From positions 49,046 to 113,045 of the forward strand of contig JAACSL010000012.1 of NCBI GenBank assembly GCA_009993955.1: 64,000 bases of DNA. The letters run 5' to 3'. The DNA comes from Paraglaciecola sp. (GTDB taxonomy: Bacteria > Pseudomonadota > Gammaproteobacteria > Enterobacterales > Alteromonadaceae). This document shows positions 54,599 through 63,940 of this stretch, piece by piece (position 1 is the first letter of the stretch; each line of letters begins with the position of its first letter). Position numbers and translations under genes: made by a program. The notes beneath the pieces are model-generated. The model searched no databases and was not told where the DNA came from. It worked only from the letters and a program-made list of their open reading frames with translations.

Positions 54599-54768
54599 TT
54601 TTATTCCAACTCGTTAATAAAAATTAGGCTTTCTCAGCAGGTTATAGGGATATTATGCAGAAAATGAGCCAATATTTATGTCATTGATTTTAAATGAGTA
54701 TATTACAAAGAGGGACGAGTTATAGCAATGGCTGTAAAAATAATTGACGTTACTTTGCCTTACAGATG

Positions 54769-54804
54769 GTGCTTAACGAGCGCGTTTCAACGTTCGTTAA
54801 GCAC
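54769..54804. other. Strong 14-bp inverted repeat after the globin gene
   Basis: GTGCTTAACGAGCG (54769-54782) pairs with CGTTCGTTAAGCAC (54791-54804) with one mismatch and an 8-base loop. It lies 15 bases after the end of the truncated-globin gene on the minus strand but has no T-run. It may be a terminator without a U tract or a repeat element. Confidence 0.5.
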
Positions 54805-54818
54805 GCCATACAAGGTGA

Positions 54819-55235
54819 CTATAAATAAATTATGTCTTGGCGAGTAGGGACCATTTTCGCCAGTAATCTATTTTGTAAGGGATGGGGTACATTGGCTTTA
54901 TCCATGGCGGCGATAAATAAATCAACGCCATGATTAAAGTCACCTTCGCTGATATTCATGCCAGCATGCACCTGCGCCATGGTATCGCCGGTATAGGCAC
55001 AGGGTCCATCAGCCAAAAAGCACAGATGCTCATTTAACTTGCTGCGAAAACGATCGATGTCGGATTCGGCGAAGTAAGCAAACATCACTTGGTCATATTC
55101 TATTTCGTGAATAAAGTTGTCGACAATTTTGGCTACTGTGGCTTGTCCACCTAATTCATCGTACAAACTTTTGTCGGTGCTTGCACAGCCAGCCAATAGC
55201 GCCATTAGAAAACATATCGTTGCGAGTTTTTTCAT
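54819..55235 (-). CDS. Group 1 truncated hemoglobin, lipoprotein
   Basis: The 138-residue protein has a signal peptide with lipobox LAGC (about residues 13-16), then the group 1 truncated-globin pattern: SLYDELGGQATVAKIVDNFI, the FRSKLNEHLCFL helix, GPCAYTGDTMAQVHAGMNIS with the proximal His, and AMDKANVPHPLQNRLLAKM. Heme globins of this type bind O2 or NO; here the protein is placed in the periplasm, on a membrane. The frame is open to 55379, but ATG 55235 gives the signal peptide. It is the last gene of the operon cupredoxin / EAL / DUF3034 / globin. Confidence 0.88.
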   Translation of the reverse strand: MKKLATICFLMALLAGCASTDKSLYDELGGQATVAKIVDNFIHEIEYDQVMFAYFAESDIDRFRSKLNEHLCFLADGPCAYTGDTMAQVHAGMNISEGDFNHGVDLFIAAMDKANVPHPLQNRLLAKMVPTRQDIIYL

Positions 55236-55239
55236 AGTC

Positions 55240-56103
55240 TTACCACAATTGTCCGTTGAGAGAGAGATACAAACCGTCTTGTCCCGGCGCACCAGCGATG
55301 GTGCCCAATTTAGCCCAAGCGAGGGTGAGATTGAAATCTTTACTGGGAATATAACTGATGAAATAGTCCATCCAGTCATCTTCGCCCAAGCCTAAGTTGT
55401 CGGGTTTTTGACGATACTCAAGCCCCACGGCAAGGTGGCGAGAAAACAAAATTCCCGCTGAGGCCTCTAGCATCACTTGGTAGTCATTATTTTCTACGCC
55501 ACCAAAACCCAAAATGCCCATTTCATTGGCTTTGGTTGCACGAGCTGTGAGGTTCCATACGGCGTTATAACCCGCGATTGCCCCTAAATGCACTTTAGTG
55601 GCAGCCACATAAAAATCGGTACCGCTGCTGTTATTTTTTGCACCCACCGCGCCAGCCACGTCACCATCTTCGAGCTTTTTGTGCTGTAAGCCAACGCTTA
55701 CCTGCGGCCAAGTGTCATACACTACGTCGCCATAAAGCCGGTATTTTAGGCCCACAATATTTTGTTTTATATCAACGCCAGCACCTTTAATTTCAAACCG
55801 TTGTTGGGCAATACTCAGTTCAACTTTGTCATATAAAGACAAACTGGCACCCAGCATGCTCAAGCGAAAATCACTGACATCCACACGGGTGACGGTAGCG
55901 CCAGCTGAAATTTGATCTCGGCTGTCATAGCCAGAAATGGTGGCCCAAGGCACAATACCGCCACCGCCACTGCCTTCAACTTGCGTGAGACCAGCAGTGG
56001 CAATTAGTTTTCCATCCGCCGCCCAAGCTTGCCCCATCATTGAGACAGCTAATACAGCAGTGCCAAGTGCTCTTTGCAGTGTACGCTTTTGTAATATCCT
56101 CAT
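55240..56103 (-). CDS. DUF3034 outer-membrane beta-barrel protein
   Basis: A signal peptide (MGQAWAADG, cleavage near residue 29) is followed by DGKLIATAGLTQVEGSGGGGI and VPWATISGYDSRDQISAGA, the DUF3034 opening, and by alternating barrel strands to a final YLSLNGQLW with the aromatic end. The family is uncharacterised. It overlaps the EAL-protein gene by four bases (ATGA) and is followed four bases later by the globin gene, so the four genes are likely one operon. Confidence 0.88.
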   Translation of the reverse strand: MRILQKRTLQRALGTAVLAVSMMGQAWAADGKLIATAGLTQVEGSGGGGIVPWATISGYDSRDQISAGATVTRVDVSDFRLSMLGASLSLYDKVELSIAQQRFEIKGAGVDIKQNIVGLKYRLYGDVVYDTWPQVSVGLQHKKLEDGDVAGAVGAKNNSSGTDFYVAATKVHLGAIAGYNAVWNLTARATKANEMGILGFGGVENNDYQVMLEASAGILFSRHLAVGLEYRQKPDNLGLGEDDWMDYFISYIPSKDFNLTLAWAKLGTIAGAPGQDGLYLSLNGQLW

Positions 56104-58433
56104 TGTTTCTCCAACCAGTTATCGTTTACATGTATCTGATGCCAGGCAATCAAGTCTTTTACCGAAATAGGGCGGCAGATGTGGTATCCCTGAGCGTACT
56201 CACAGCCCCAAGATTGCAACATTTGTAAGGTGTCGAAGTTTTCTACCCCTTCAGCCACAACCTCCATACCAAAGCTTTTGGCTAATTTTAAAACGGTTTG
56301 CACAATGTTTTGGTCACCTTGCTGGGTATTGAGCTTTAGCACAAAGCTTTTGTCTACTTTGAGCATGTCTACGGGTAGATTCTTTAAATAGGCCATAGAT
56401 GAGTAACCCGTGCCAAAGTCGTCAATGGCTAGGGTAAAGCCATAGTCGCGAAAGGCACTGAGATGCAAGATGGCTTTACTGGGATCTTTGACTACATCGC
56501 TTTCGGTGATCTCAAAAGACAATAAATCCCGTTGCAGCTGCTTGTCTTCCAGCTGTTGCACCACGTAAGGCAATAAATCGGGGTTCATCACATCATGTGC
56601 AGATAAATTGATGGCAATGCAGACATTAAGACCCGCAGCCAGCATAAATTCACCGTCTGCAATGGCGCGGTCGATAACCCACGTGGTTACCATATCAATA
56701 AAACCTGCTTGTTCGGCAATATTAATGAAGTCCTCGGGTGAGACAAAACCTAATGTTTTGCTATTCCAGCGAATGAGGGCTTCCACGCTTTTAACTTTAT
56801 TGACACCAATACTTAATTTAGGCTGATAAGCGAGGCTCAACTCATGTTGATTATCGGTTAAGGCTTTTTTGAGTTCGACGATGATGGACAAGCGCCGCTG
56901 GTAACGTTTCTCGTAGGCAGGGTCAAATTTCAAGATGAATTGACGAGTAATTTGTGCTTCGTCCAATACTATATTCATGCGTTTAAATAGCGACTGTGCG
57001 GTTTGCGCATCTTCCGGACAATGCAAAATACCCATGGCAACACGCAGGTTAATCATAACCCCATCACTGTCTACGGCTTGTTCTAAGCCTCGTTTAATCG
57101 CTTCTAACTGCTCAGGGCTTTGCGCTTCATCGGGGATCCACAACAACTCTCCTCCCGTTAATCGAGCGGCAATACCGCCCAGCGCCGAGACACGTCCAGC
57201 TAGCTCTTTCAAACACACATCACCACTGTGATAACCAAATATATCGTTGATGCCTCGAAAACCAAAAATGTTGATCCCCACTGCTTGAAAGGGGCTTTGG
57301 GTTTTTAGTTTGTCATCCACCAGTTTTTCAATGTGGTAGCGGTTGTTTACCCGCGTGAGTAAGTCATGGTTGGCTTGAAAGATAATTTTCGATTCACGGG
57401 CGCGAATATTATCCTGCATCAAGGTAAAGGCTTCGCTTAAGTCTTGTACTTCAATTAGGTCGTGCTGATCATTGCTTAAGGTTTGTTGATAATCGCCATG
57501 GGCCATAAAATTGGCCGTCACCGCGAGTTTGTTGAGAGGTTTTGCCACTTTTCGGGCAAAGGTAGCGCCAAATATTAAGGCTAAAAGCATGGCCACAAAG
57601 GCAGCGATAGAAATGGTTAACTGTAATTGATTGAACTCAGAAAATACTTGCTCAGCGTTTTCTGACAAAATGACCCACACCGTTTGTTGGTCAAAGTCCG
57701 AAATTTGAATTTGTTTTGAGATGTAGGCATGTTTTTTTAAAATGGCGGTATCAAACCAACTAAATTTACCCTCGGCATCATCAATCAGATTGAGCTCAGT
57801 GCCCATGCTCAAGGTACTGGTTGAAAACACCAGTAAATCTTGGCTTTTCACCTGTAAGGTAAGTTCCAGTTGGGTAATATTTTTTAACTGGTCGAGTAAC
57901 TCCTTTTCCAGTTCAAAGCCCACTAGGGTTAAGGCAATGGGGCGCGGCGCATTTACGGTGAGGAGGATCACCTGATAAATTTTATCGTCAATCAATAAAA
58001 ATGTTGTGCTCCCACCTTCTGTCAGGGTTTCTTGAATCAGTGCTTGGTGATCAAATTCACTGTTGGTGGGCAGTGAATCGGTGGTGCTGGCAATCAATTT
58101 TCCATCAAGTGACAATACCGCCATCAAATCAGCTTCGATACGCCGCCCATGATTGAACAATACACTGTCAATGGTGCCCTCATCTTTTGAGGCCACCGCC
58201 TGCTTAAAACCGAAATCCGAGGTCAGTACATCAGCACTGTTGAACAGGAGGTGTTCACGATTATCTAAGACTTGTTGTAAAACGCTTTGGGCAATATCTA
58301 AATTACGGTCTAGTTGGCGTTTGGTATGGGTAGCAGTGGTGACCCACATACTGACTAACACCCCCACGGTGGTGAACAACACGGTGCCCACCACCAGCCT
58401 GAAAATACTCTTGTTTAAGGAAATCGCTGCCAT
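56100..58433 (-). CDS. Membrane c-di-GMP phosphodiesterase with degenerate GGDEF and intact EAL domain
   Basis: Two membrane helices flank a periplasmic sensor domain (about residues 30-280), then HAMP, GGDEF and EAL domains. In the GGDEF domain the motif is TGGEL, so diguanylate cyclase activity is doubtful. The EAL domain has EALIRW, NLSA, EITESD, DDFGTGYSS, KVDKSFV and EGVEN, so phosphodiesterase activity is likely. ATG 58433 overlaps the end of the cupredoxin gene (TGATG). Redox or ligand signals from its coupled neighbours may control it (inference). Confidence 0.9.
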   Translation of the reverse strand: MAAISLNKSIFRLVVGTVLFTTVGVLVSMWVTTATHTKRQLDRNLDIAQSVLQQVLDNREHLLFNSADVLTSDFGFKQAVASKDEGTIDSVLFNHGRRIEADLMAVLSLDGKLIASTTDSLPTNSEFDHQALIQETLTEGGSTTFLLIDDKIYQVILLTVNAPRPIALTLVGFELEKELLDQLKNITQLELTLQVKSQDLLVFSTSTLSMGTELNLIDDAEGKFSWFDTAILKKHAYISKQIQISDFDQQTVWVILSENAEQVFSEFNQLQLTISIAAFVAMLLALIFGATFARKVAKPLNKLAVTANFMAHGDYQQTLSNDQHDLIEVQDLSEAFTLMQDNIRARESKIIFQANHDLLTRVNNRYHIEKLVDDKLKTQSPFQAVGINIFGFRGINDIFGYHSGDVCLKELAGRVSALGGIAARLTGGELLWIPDEAQSPEQLEAIKRGLEQAVDSDGVMINLRVAMGILHCPEDAQTAQSLFKRMNIVLDEAQITRQFILKFDPAYEKRYQRRLSIIVELKKALTDNQHELSLAYQPKLSIGVNKVKSVEALIRWNSKTLGFVSPEDFINIAEQAGFIDMVTTWVIDRAIADGEFMLAAGLNVCIAINLSAHDVMNPDLLPYVVQQLEDKQLQRDLLSFEITESDVVKDPSKAILHLSAFRDYGFTLAIDDFGTGYSSMAYLKNLPVDMLKVDKSFVLKLNTQQGDQNIVQTVLKLAKSFGMEVVAEGVENFDTLQMLQSWGCEYAQGYHICRPISVKDLIAWHQIHVNDNWLEKQ

Positions 58434-59149
58434 CAATTAAATTTTTTCTTAAATTTAGAGGTGGATTCAGGCATTTTTTCTTCAACCACAGCATTGAGGG
58501 TAAATGGCAGCGGCAATACCAATTTGTCTTGGCTATTCACTTTGGGTGTGGTAACCAGCAATTGTCTTAAATCAACCATCTCACGTTTGGTGTTTTGTGC
58601 ACTCAGATTGGCATGCCAAATGTTAACCTGATCTACGTCGTCGGGTAATACCACTTCGCCGTTTTGGTCACTCTGCAAGGCCACTTCGTTATGACTGACA
58701 TAGATATAACCCACCATTTGGTCATGAATATTGCAGCCAAGTACCACGATGCCTTCGCGATCAAATAAAATCGGCTGGTTCACTGAGCCTTTAAACAATT
58801 TAATTTCAAAAGGTTTGGTGGCAGAAAAACTGTAAACGTGATGACGAATATCATCACTGTTTGGAAAGGTCACTTGCTGCCCTTGTTGGATAATCAGCAC
58901 TCTGGGTACAAACTGCTTATTAATTTGATCCATCACGGCAACACTGTTGTTGGTTGGGGCTGCTGCAGCACCGGCTGGCAAAGCATAACTCACCACGGCA
59001 TCAAACACCGCTTGCTGATTTTGATCTACCAAGCGCAGTACTTTAGCGTGTGCGGCAGAACTTGTGCCTAACATCACAGCAAAACTCAGAGCCAACAGTA
59101 AAGCGGATTGGATGTGTTGAGTGGCCCTTAACATGCTTGCTTGTAACAT
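58433..59149 (-). CDS. Cupredoxin-like 'methylamine utilization' protein
   Basis: A signal peptide (cleavage near SAAHAK) precedes a cupredoxin domain with a type I copper site: His in RHHVYSF and the Cys-x-x-His-x4-Met-like cluster LGCNIHDQMVGYIYV. It has the family's VTFPNSDDIRHHVYSFS loop. Proteins of this kind are often labelled methylamine utilization protein without proof. They carry electrons in the periplasm. It is the first gene of the coupled operon. The start could be ATG 59149 or 59134. Confidence 0.85.
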   Translation of the reverse strand: MLQASMLRATQHIQSALLLALSFAVMLGTSSAAHAKVLRLVDQNQQAVFDAVVSYALPAGAAAAPTNNSVAVMDQINKQFVPRVLIIQQGQQVTFPNSDDIRHHVYSFSATKPFEIKLFKGSVNQPILFDREGIVVLGCNIHDQMVGYIYVSHNEVALQSDQNGEVVLPDDVDQVNIWHANLSAQNTKREMVDLRQLLVTTPKVNSQDKLVLPLPFTLNAVVEEKMPESTSKFKKKFN

Positions 59150-59361
59150 AGGATTTGTACCCTTACTTTTTACTGCAGTAGTTTACAGTGTGCACACGAA
59201 ACATCATCTTACCTGATACAACAAGGGATAGACAATGCTCACTTTCGTGCTAGTTAAAATTGTAAAAAAACGATATTTCATAAGGACTTAGCAAAATTAT
59301 CAAGCTGCAGTATAGTTAAGCACAAATTCGCTCCTCAGGCATGTCGTAAAAAAGGTAAAAG

Positions 59362-60201
59362 ATGGACTGGCTACTCAATATTATTAGCAACAAACTTTTT
59401 CTGACTTTTGTTATCCCCATGTTGGCCTTAACCATTAAATTTATGGCGGTAAAATGGTGCAGACGCCAGGCAAAAAGCAAAGGTGACGACAAACGTGATT
59501 TAATTAATAACATCAAAAACTTTATTAATTTTGCTCTTATTGTTGCGCTGTTAGCCATCTGGGGCGCCGAGTTGCAAAAGTTTGCGTTGTCTATCGCGGC
59601 GTTTGCGGTGGCAATAGTGCTGGCCACACGTGAATTAATTCAGTGCGTAATTGGCTTTTTTTATCTGGTGTCAACACGACCATTTCGGGTGGGCGACTGG
59701 ATAGAAGTGGAAAACCAAGTAGGGGAGGTGAGCGAAACCGATTGGATAAAAACCACGCTATTGGAAGTGGATGTGACGGCCTATCAATACACCGGGAAAA
59801 CCTTGTTCATTCCCAACAATAAAGTCATCACCAACCCCATCAAAAACTATAATTTTTTAAAACGTTATGCCGCCCATGAGTTTAAGATAGTGCGAGATGA
59901 AAGTGTCAACCCCTTTGTGTTTTTACCTTTATTGATAGCCAAAGCTAAAGAGCTGTGCAGTGATTTTCATGATATCGCCACGCGCTATCACCACATGATT
60001 GAACGACGCATAGACGTTAACATCGCTGGTCCTGAGCCGGATGTAAGCGTGACCACCACAGAATTGGGTGACACCGTGGTGACATTTTTTCTGTTTTGCC
60101 CCACACATCGAGCCGCTGAATTGCAACAGGCGTTAACCGCTGAATTCATGCAATGTTGGTTTAACGAATTAGAAAAAACCAAGCATGTTTCACCGCGCTA
60201 A
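59362..60201 (+). CDS. Mechanosensitive ion channel, MscS family
   Basis: Three N-terminal helices (the third, pore-lining helix is about ALSIAAFAVAIVLATRELIQ) are followed by the beta domain with FRVGDWIEVENQVGEVSETDWIKTTL and LFIPNNKVITNPIKNY, the MscS signature. The 279-residue protein is a short MscS homologue without a large N-terminal extension. AAGG lies before the ATG. It is divergent from the cupredoxin gene over 212 bases, in which GTGTGCACAC is the only palindrome seen. Confidence 0.93.
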   Translation: MDWLLNIISNKLFLTFVIPMLALTIKFMAVKWCRRQAKSKGDDKRDLINNIKNFINFALIVALLAIWGAELQKFALSIAAFAVAIVLATRELIQCVIGFFYLVSTRPFRVGDWIEVENQVGEVSETDWIKTTLLEVDVTAYQYTGKTLFIPNNKVITNPIKNYNFLKRYAAHEFKIVRDESVNPFVFLPLLIAKAKELCSDFHDIATRYHHMIERRIDVNIAGPEPDVSVTTTELGDTVVTFFLFCPTHRAAELQQALTAEFMQCWFNELEKTKHVSPR

Positions 60202-60219
60202 ATCTATTATTCCACGCCG

Positions 60220-60759
60220 CTAAAACTCGAGTACCAGCCCCCGTAGGTCAAAACTGAAGCTGGCCGGTTCGTGATTGAGTTCACTCACCTCAACGTCGTC
60301 AAAGTGCAATAAAATGAGCGGCCGTAGTGATTGGCCAATGGTTTGTTTAAGCACCCGTAGCGCCTCTGCAGAATCTTGCATGTTGTCTTCATCTACATAA
60401 AATTCTGTGAGTTTAGGTTTGTCAAAACGCAAGGTATTGCTCACGGTTTGAATACTTGGGCTGTCTTTGATTAGACCATGGCCAATCAGTTCTTGTTGCT
60501 GATAGACAAGTTTGACGTTGATCACAATCTCAAGCTCTTCGTCGAGATATTTAAGCACTAATTTGGGAGCATAGAATGTGGCTTCCACGTCCTCAAACGA
60601 CCGTATCAGCGGGAACTGGCTAGCAAGCTGCTGATTCAGGGTAGCAGTGCTGACACGAATCGTTTCCCCCTGGGCGGTGGACGTCGCACAAACTAACGCA
60701 AACACAGTCAAAAATCGGCTTAGCAATGCAGGGCTTAAACCTATAACTCGCAGCGACAT
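60220..60759 (-). CDS. Secreted protein, DUF1439/YceB-like
   Basis: ATG 60759 is preferred over the longer frame (60843), since it gives a normal signal peptide (LSRFLTVFALVCATSTAQGET). The mature part resembles the DUF1439 pattern, VSTATLNQQLASQFPLIRSF at the start and LKYLDEELEIVINVKLVYQQ, with a late GQSLRPLILLHFDDVEV. YceB-type proteins are periplasmic lipid-binding-like proteins of unclear role; here the lipobox cysteine is missing. Similarity by eye only. Convergent with mscS, 18 bases apart. Confidence 0.65.
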   Translation of the reverse strand: MSLRVIGLSPALLSRFLTVFALVCATSTAQGETIRVSTATLNQQLASQFPLIRSFEDVEATFYAPKLVLKYLDEELEIVINVKLVYQQQELIGHGLIKDSPSIQTVSNTLRFDKPKLTEFYVDEDNMQDSAEALRVLKQTIGQSLRPLILLHFDDVEVSELNHEPASFSFDLRGLVLEF

Positions 60760-60884
60760 TGTGCTCTCATGGTAGTGGTTCAGATAACTTGAACATAACA
60801 TTAAAAGGTTGTTTACTGCCAGCCTACGTACACAGGTTTTCACACGAGCGTTGTTGTATATTTGTCCAAAATCTTAGGAGCATT

Positions 60885-61922
60885 ATGAGTAATTCAAACC
60901 TCGGCTTAAACGCCCAACGCTCTGAGCAGCATGGGGTCTTGTGGTGTTATATTCTCGAGCCAAAAATTGCTGCGACTGAGCCTTCAGGGGTCGCTGGGCA
61001 TCAGTGGCAGGCACAAGCGGTAAGTTTGGCTGATGCACAGCATTACCAAGGCTTGGGCTATGTGTGGGTAAATATGCAAAGTGATGAAGCAGGCTCAGCT
61101 GACTCCCTGGCTGCGCTGAATCTCAGCACGCCACGCATCGAAGCCTTATGTGCCTTGGATACCCGACCAAAAGCGCAAGAATACAGTGACGGTATGTTGG
61201 TTTATTTGCGTGGCATTAATCGCAATCCTGATGCCGACCCTGAAGACATGGTGTCGCTGCGTCTGTGGGTTAATGAGCGAAAAGTGATCACTCTGCGTCG
61301 CAAAGACCGCAGTTTGATCAGCGTTGACGAGTTAAAAGCCCGTGTTCAAAAAGGAGATATTCCTACCAGTCCCATGGAGTTGATGGTGGGCTTAATCAAT
61401 CAGATCACCGACATTATTAGCGAAACAGTAGATGATTTGGATGAACAGCTGAGTCACTACGAAGAACTGGAAAAACCGCAACATCAAGCCCGCATGCAAC
61501 TGAGTTTAGTGCGTCGCCAAGCGGCGGCCATTCGTCGATTCTTAGCCCCGCAGCGAGATGCGCTAGATGCCATTACTAGAGTGTCGAAACACATCACTGA
61601 GGAACAAATTCATGACATTCGCCTCGACTATGATCGCACTAACCGCTACGTAGATGATCTCGATTTAGCCAAAGAGCGTGCCATCATGCTGCAAGAAGAA
61701 ATACGCAATCAGGTGGCCGAACAACAGGGCATGCGCATGTATGTTTTATCGTTGGTGACCGCGGTTTTTCTACCCTTGTCGTTTTTAACTGGCCTGTTTG
61801 GGATGAACGTCGCGGGTTTGCCGGGCACGGAAAATCCTGAGGCCTTTGATAGTTTAGCGCTGCTAATGGTGATCATCGCTGGGGCGATAACTGGCTACAT
61901 GGTGTGGCGCAAATGGATGTAG
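60885..61922 (+). CDS. zntB: Zinc transporter ZntB, CorA family
   Basis: The large cytoplasmic N-terminal domain (about 285 residues) ends in the long stalk helix, and the two C-terminal helices carry the GMNVAG motif (TGLFGMNVAGLPGTENPEAF), the ZntB form of the CorA GMN signature. The frame is open from 60759, but ATG 60885 has TTAGGAG five bases before. ZntB transports zinc across the inner membrane. It is divergent from the DUF1439-like gene. Confidence 0.9.
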   Translation: MSNSNLGLNAQRSEQHGVLWCYILEPKIAATEPSGVAGHQWQAQAVSLADAQHYQGLGYVWVNMQSDEAGSADSLAALNLSTPRIEALCALDTRPKAQEYSDGMLVYLRGINRNPDADPEDMVSLRLWVNERKVITLRRKDRSLISVDELKARVQKGDIPTSPMELMVGLINQITDIISETVDDLDEQLSHYEELEKPQHQARMQLSLVRRQAAAIRRFLAPQRDALDAITRVSKHITEEQIHDIRLDYDRTNRYVDDLDLAKERAIMLQEEIRNQVAEQQGMRMYVLSLVTAVFLPLSFLTGLFGMNVAGLPGTENPEAFDSLALLMVIIAGAITGYMVWRKWM

Positions 61923-61943
61923 TTTGCTCCCAGTGATATTTCA

Positions 61944-63380
61944 TCACTGCTGTGACGATAAAGTAATACCCTCGCGGTAGGCTTTGAGTTTAATGATCGC
62001 CGGTTTAGCGGCTTTACGCATGCGGTTTAAAATTTTTAGCTTATCGAGCTGATAAAAACGCACATTATTGACCAGCTGTGAGAAACCATCTAAGCGTTGC
62101 TTGAGCATCCACGCTTTTAAGCCAGGTTCTTTTGACCAGAAAAACTGGTTCATCATGTTGCGATAGGTCATTTCAACCCAATCTTCCAAGGTGTTTGGCA
62201 AGGGAACCACTTTGCTCAACTGGTTTTTTTTGTCGTTGTTGTCGTAACATAACTCAAGATGGGCGATGAATGATGCGCTAAACGTGGGTTGATAGGCACG
62301 CACCATTTGAATTTTTATTATGTCGTCTTGAAACACTGGCTCAATCTTGAGGTTGGTAATGGCACTGGCCGTGCAGTCAATATACAAACTATTTGCCGCT
62401 GAGGTTTCAGTGCCCTGGGTAAAGACAATTTCATCAGCACCGAGCTTGATGATGCGGCCTTTGCGTACGATGTTTTTCACCCGCCTTATTTGCTCAAGTT
62501 CGAGGCGGGAAATGGTGGCACCGTGAAACATTTGTGGTAACACCTCAGGATCCAAACGTAACAGCACCTCGGCGGACTCAAGTTTCAAAAATAAATCGGT
62601 AATGGAATCTGAAGCGGCAATGGCCTCCATTTGTCGAGCTTGAGCGCCAATGGTGTCGTTAAAAAACGCGCTGGTAGGTTGGGTGTTTTTACGGTCAATG
62701 AACCAGGCATCTCGCGGCATGTACCAAGTGATGTTGTCGGGGTTTACCTGATGTTGCAATAACCACAAACAGGTATCGATGGCGGTTTTACCGCCCCCCA
62801 GCAGGGTAAAGTGACTAAACCCATGTGTGTGTTGATTTAAGATTTGGGGCAAGGCGTTGGGAGGCACCATGGTTAAACTTGCATCGCGTGCAAATTGCGG
62901 CGTATGGGTGGCGGGAATAGCGGTTTTGTAATAAGTACTGTCTACCAGTTTACGTGTGTAATGCACCCTAAATTCCTCGCCACTGATGAGGTGTTTAACC
63001 CGCCCCTCACCGACATATTCGCACATGGGAAAATAGCGAACCCGTCCACTGGGTAATAGAATTTCACGCATCACATTGTCGAAATAAGCCTGCACTTCAG
63101 CACCTGTGGCGAGTTCATTCAAACCTTGATTCAAACCACAGTGGTCGATTTTGCCCTGACTGAGTTCTTTCGAATTTACCCCGTAAAAAAATGAGGGCTG
63201 ATGCAAGGTGACAAATGAGTAGGCGTCTACCCAATGTCCACCGGGTTTGTGCCGATTATCAACGATGATGACGGTGGCTGCGGATTCGTTAATCAAGGTA
63301 TCAACAAAGGCTAAGCAACTAGCCCCGGCCCCAACTACCACATAATCGGCGGTATATTCTAAGGTTTTTGCTTCAGACAT
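61944..63380 (-). CDS. FAD/NAD(P)-dependent oxidoreductase, flavin monooxygenase-like
   Basis: The dinucleotide motif VVVGAGASCLAFVDTLI with IVDNRHKPGGHW is at the N-terminus; a second Rossmann motif, TLLGGGKTAIDTCLWLL, lies in the middle, as in flavin-containing monooxygenases and related disulfide oxidoreductase-like enzymes. FFYGVNS and FPMCEYVGEGRV are in between. The 478-residue protein is soluble. The substrate is unknown. It is convergent with zntB (21 bases) and follows the DUF6265 gene on the same strand. Confidence 0.85.
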   Translation of the reverse strand: MSEAKTLEYTADYVVVGAGASCLAFVDTLINESAATVIIVDNRHKPGGHWVDAYSFVTLHQPSFFYGVNSKELSQGKIDHCGLNQGLNELATGAEVQAYFDNVMREILLPSGRVRYFPMCEYVGEGRVKHLISGEEFRVHYTRKLVDSTYYKTAIPATHTPQFARDASLTMVPPNALPQILNQHTHGFSHFTLLGGGKTAIDTCLWLLQHQVNPDNITWYMPRDAWFIDRKNTQPTSAFFNDTIGAQARQMEAIAASDSITDLFLKLESAEVLLRLDPEVLPQMFHGATISRLELEQIRRVKNIVRKGRIIKLGADEIVFTQGTETSAANSLYIDCTASAITNLKIEPVFQDDIIKIQMVRAYQPTFSASFIAHLELCYDNNDKKNQLSKVVPLPNTLEDWVEMTYRNMMNQFFWSKEPGLKAWMLKQRLDGFSQLVNNVRFYQLDKLKILNRMRKAAKPAIIKLKAYREGITLSSQQ

Positions 63381-63437
63381 AGTTGGCTTCTCTTTTTGTG
63401 GTGTTTGGCTAAAAAGGTGAATGGTATCAAAGCGTCG

Positions 63438-63920
63438 TTAGCGACGATGGAAGATAAACGGCGTTTCCACTTTTTGCCCATCTTCTTCAATGACAACAAA
63501 GACATGTAACTCGTCTGGACTCACTAAGCGATAGGTATAACCATCAAAGTAAGCCGCGTTTTGTGTTAATTTCACCAAGTTAAAGGTCATCATTTCGTCT
63601 TTTTCTTCCCAGCCTTGCAACTCATGGGAAAAATGCTTGAGGCGCAAAACCAAACTGTTTTTGTATTCGCTTAGGGTAATCAGTTCGTAGAATTTGACCT
63701 GCGCATTTTTACTGAACTTGACGGCAGCTTGCATGGATCCTGCGGAGGCTGCGGACCAATTTTCTTCCATATCGCCGCCCCAGACCTCACCCTGCCAATA
63801 GCCTCTCAACCAATTTACATCGCTGATTTTAGCGGGAGGAGAGCCCTGTTCTGTTTGATAAAAAAGCGTATTGGGGTACTGGCTAGCCAACTCTTCAGCC
63901 TTTGCCCAACTGATAAACAC
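63438..63920 (-). CDS. DUF6265 family protein, start uncertain
   Basis: The protein shows the DUF6265 pattern: VNWLRGYWQGEVWGGDMEENW, GSMQAAVKF, YELITLSEYKNSLVLRLKHF and the final FIFHRR. The only usual start codon is GTG 63920, which would begin VFISWAKAEE and cut the signal peptide. The frame goes on upstream (NRIGVIVVFISWAKA, a signal-peptide core) to a TAG at 63954-63956, with no ATG, GTG or TTG. So the start is rare, or the N-terminus is damaged. Family members are secreted or lipid-linked and of unknown function. Confidence 0.7.
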   Translation of the reverse strand: MFISWAKAEELASQYPNTLFYQTEQGSPPAKISDVNWLRGYWQGEVWGGDMEENWSAASAGSMQAAVKFSKNAQVKFYELITLSEYKNSLVLRLKHFSHELQGWEEKDEMMTFNLVKLTQNAAYFDGYTYRLVSPDELHVFVVIEEDGQKVETPFIFHRR

Positions 63921-63940
63921 TACAATAACCCCAATCCTGT

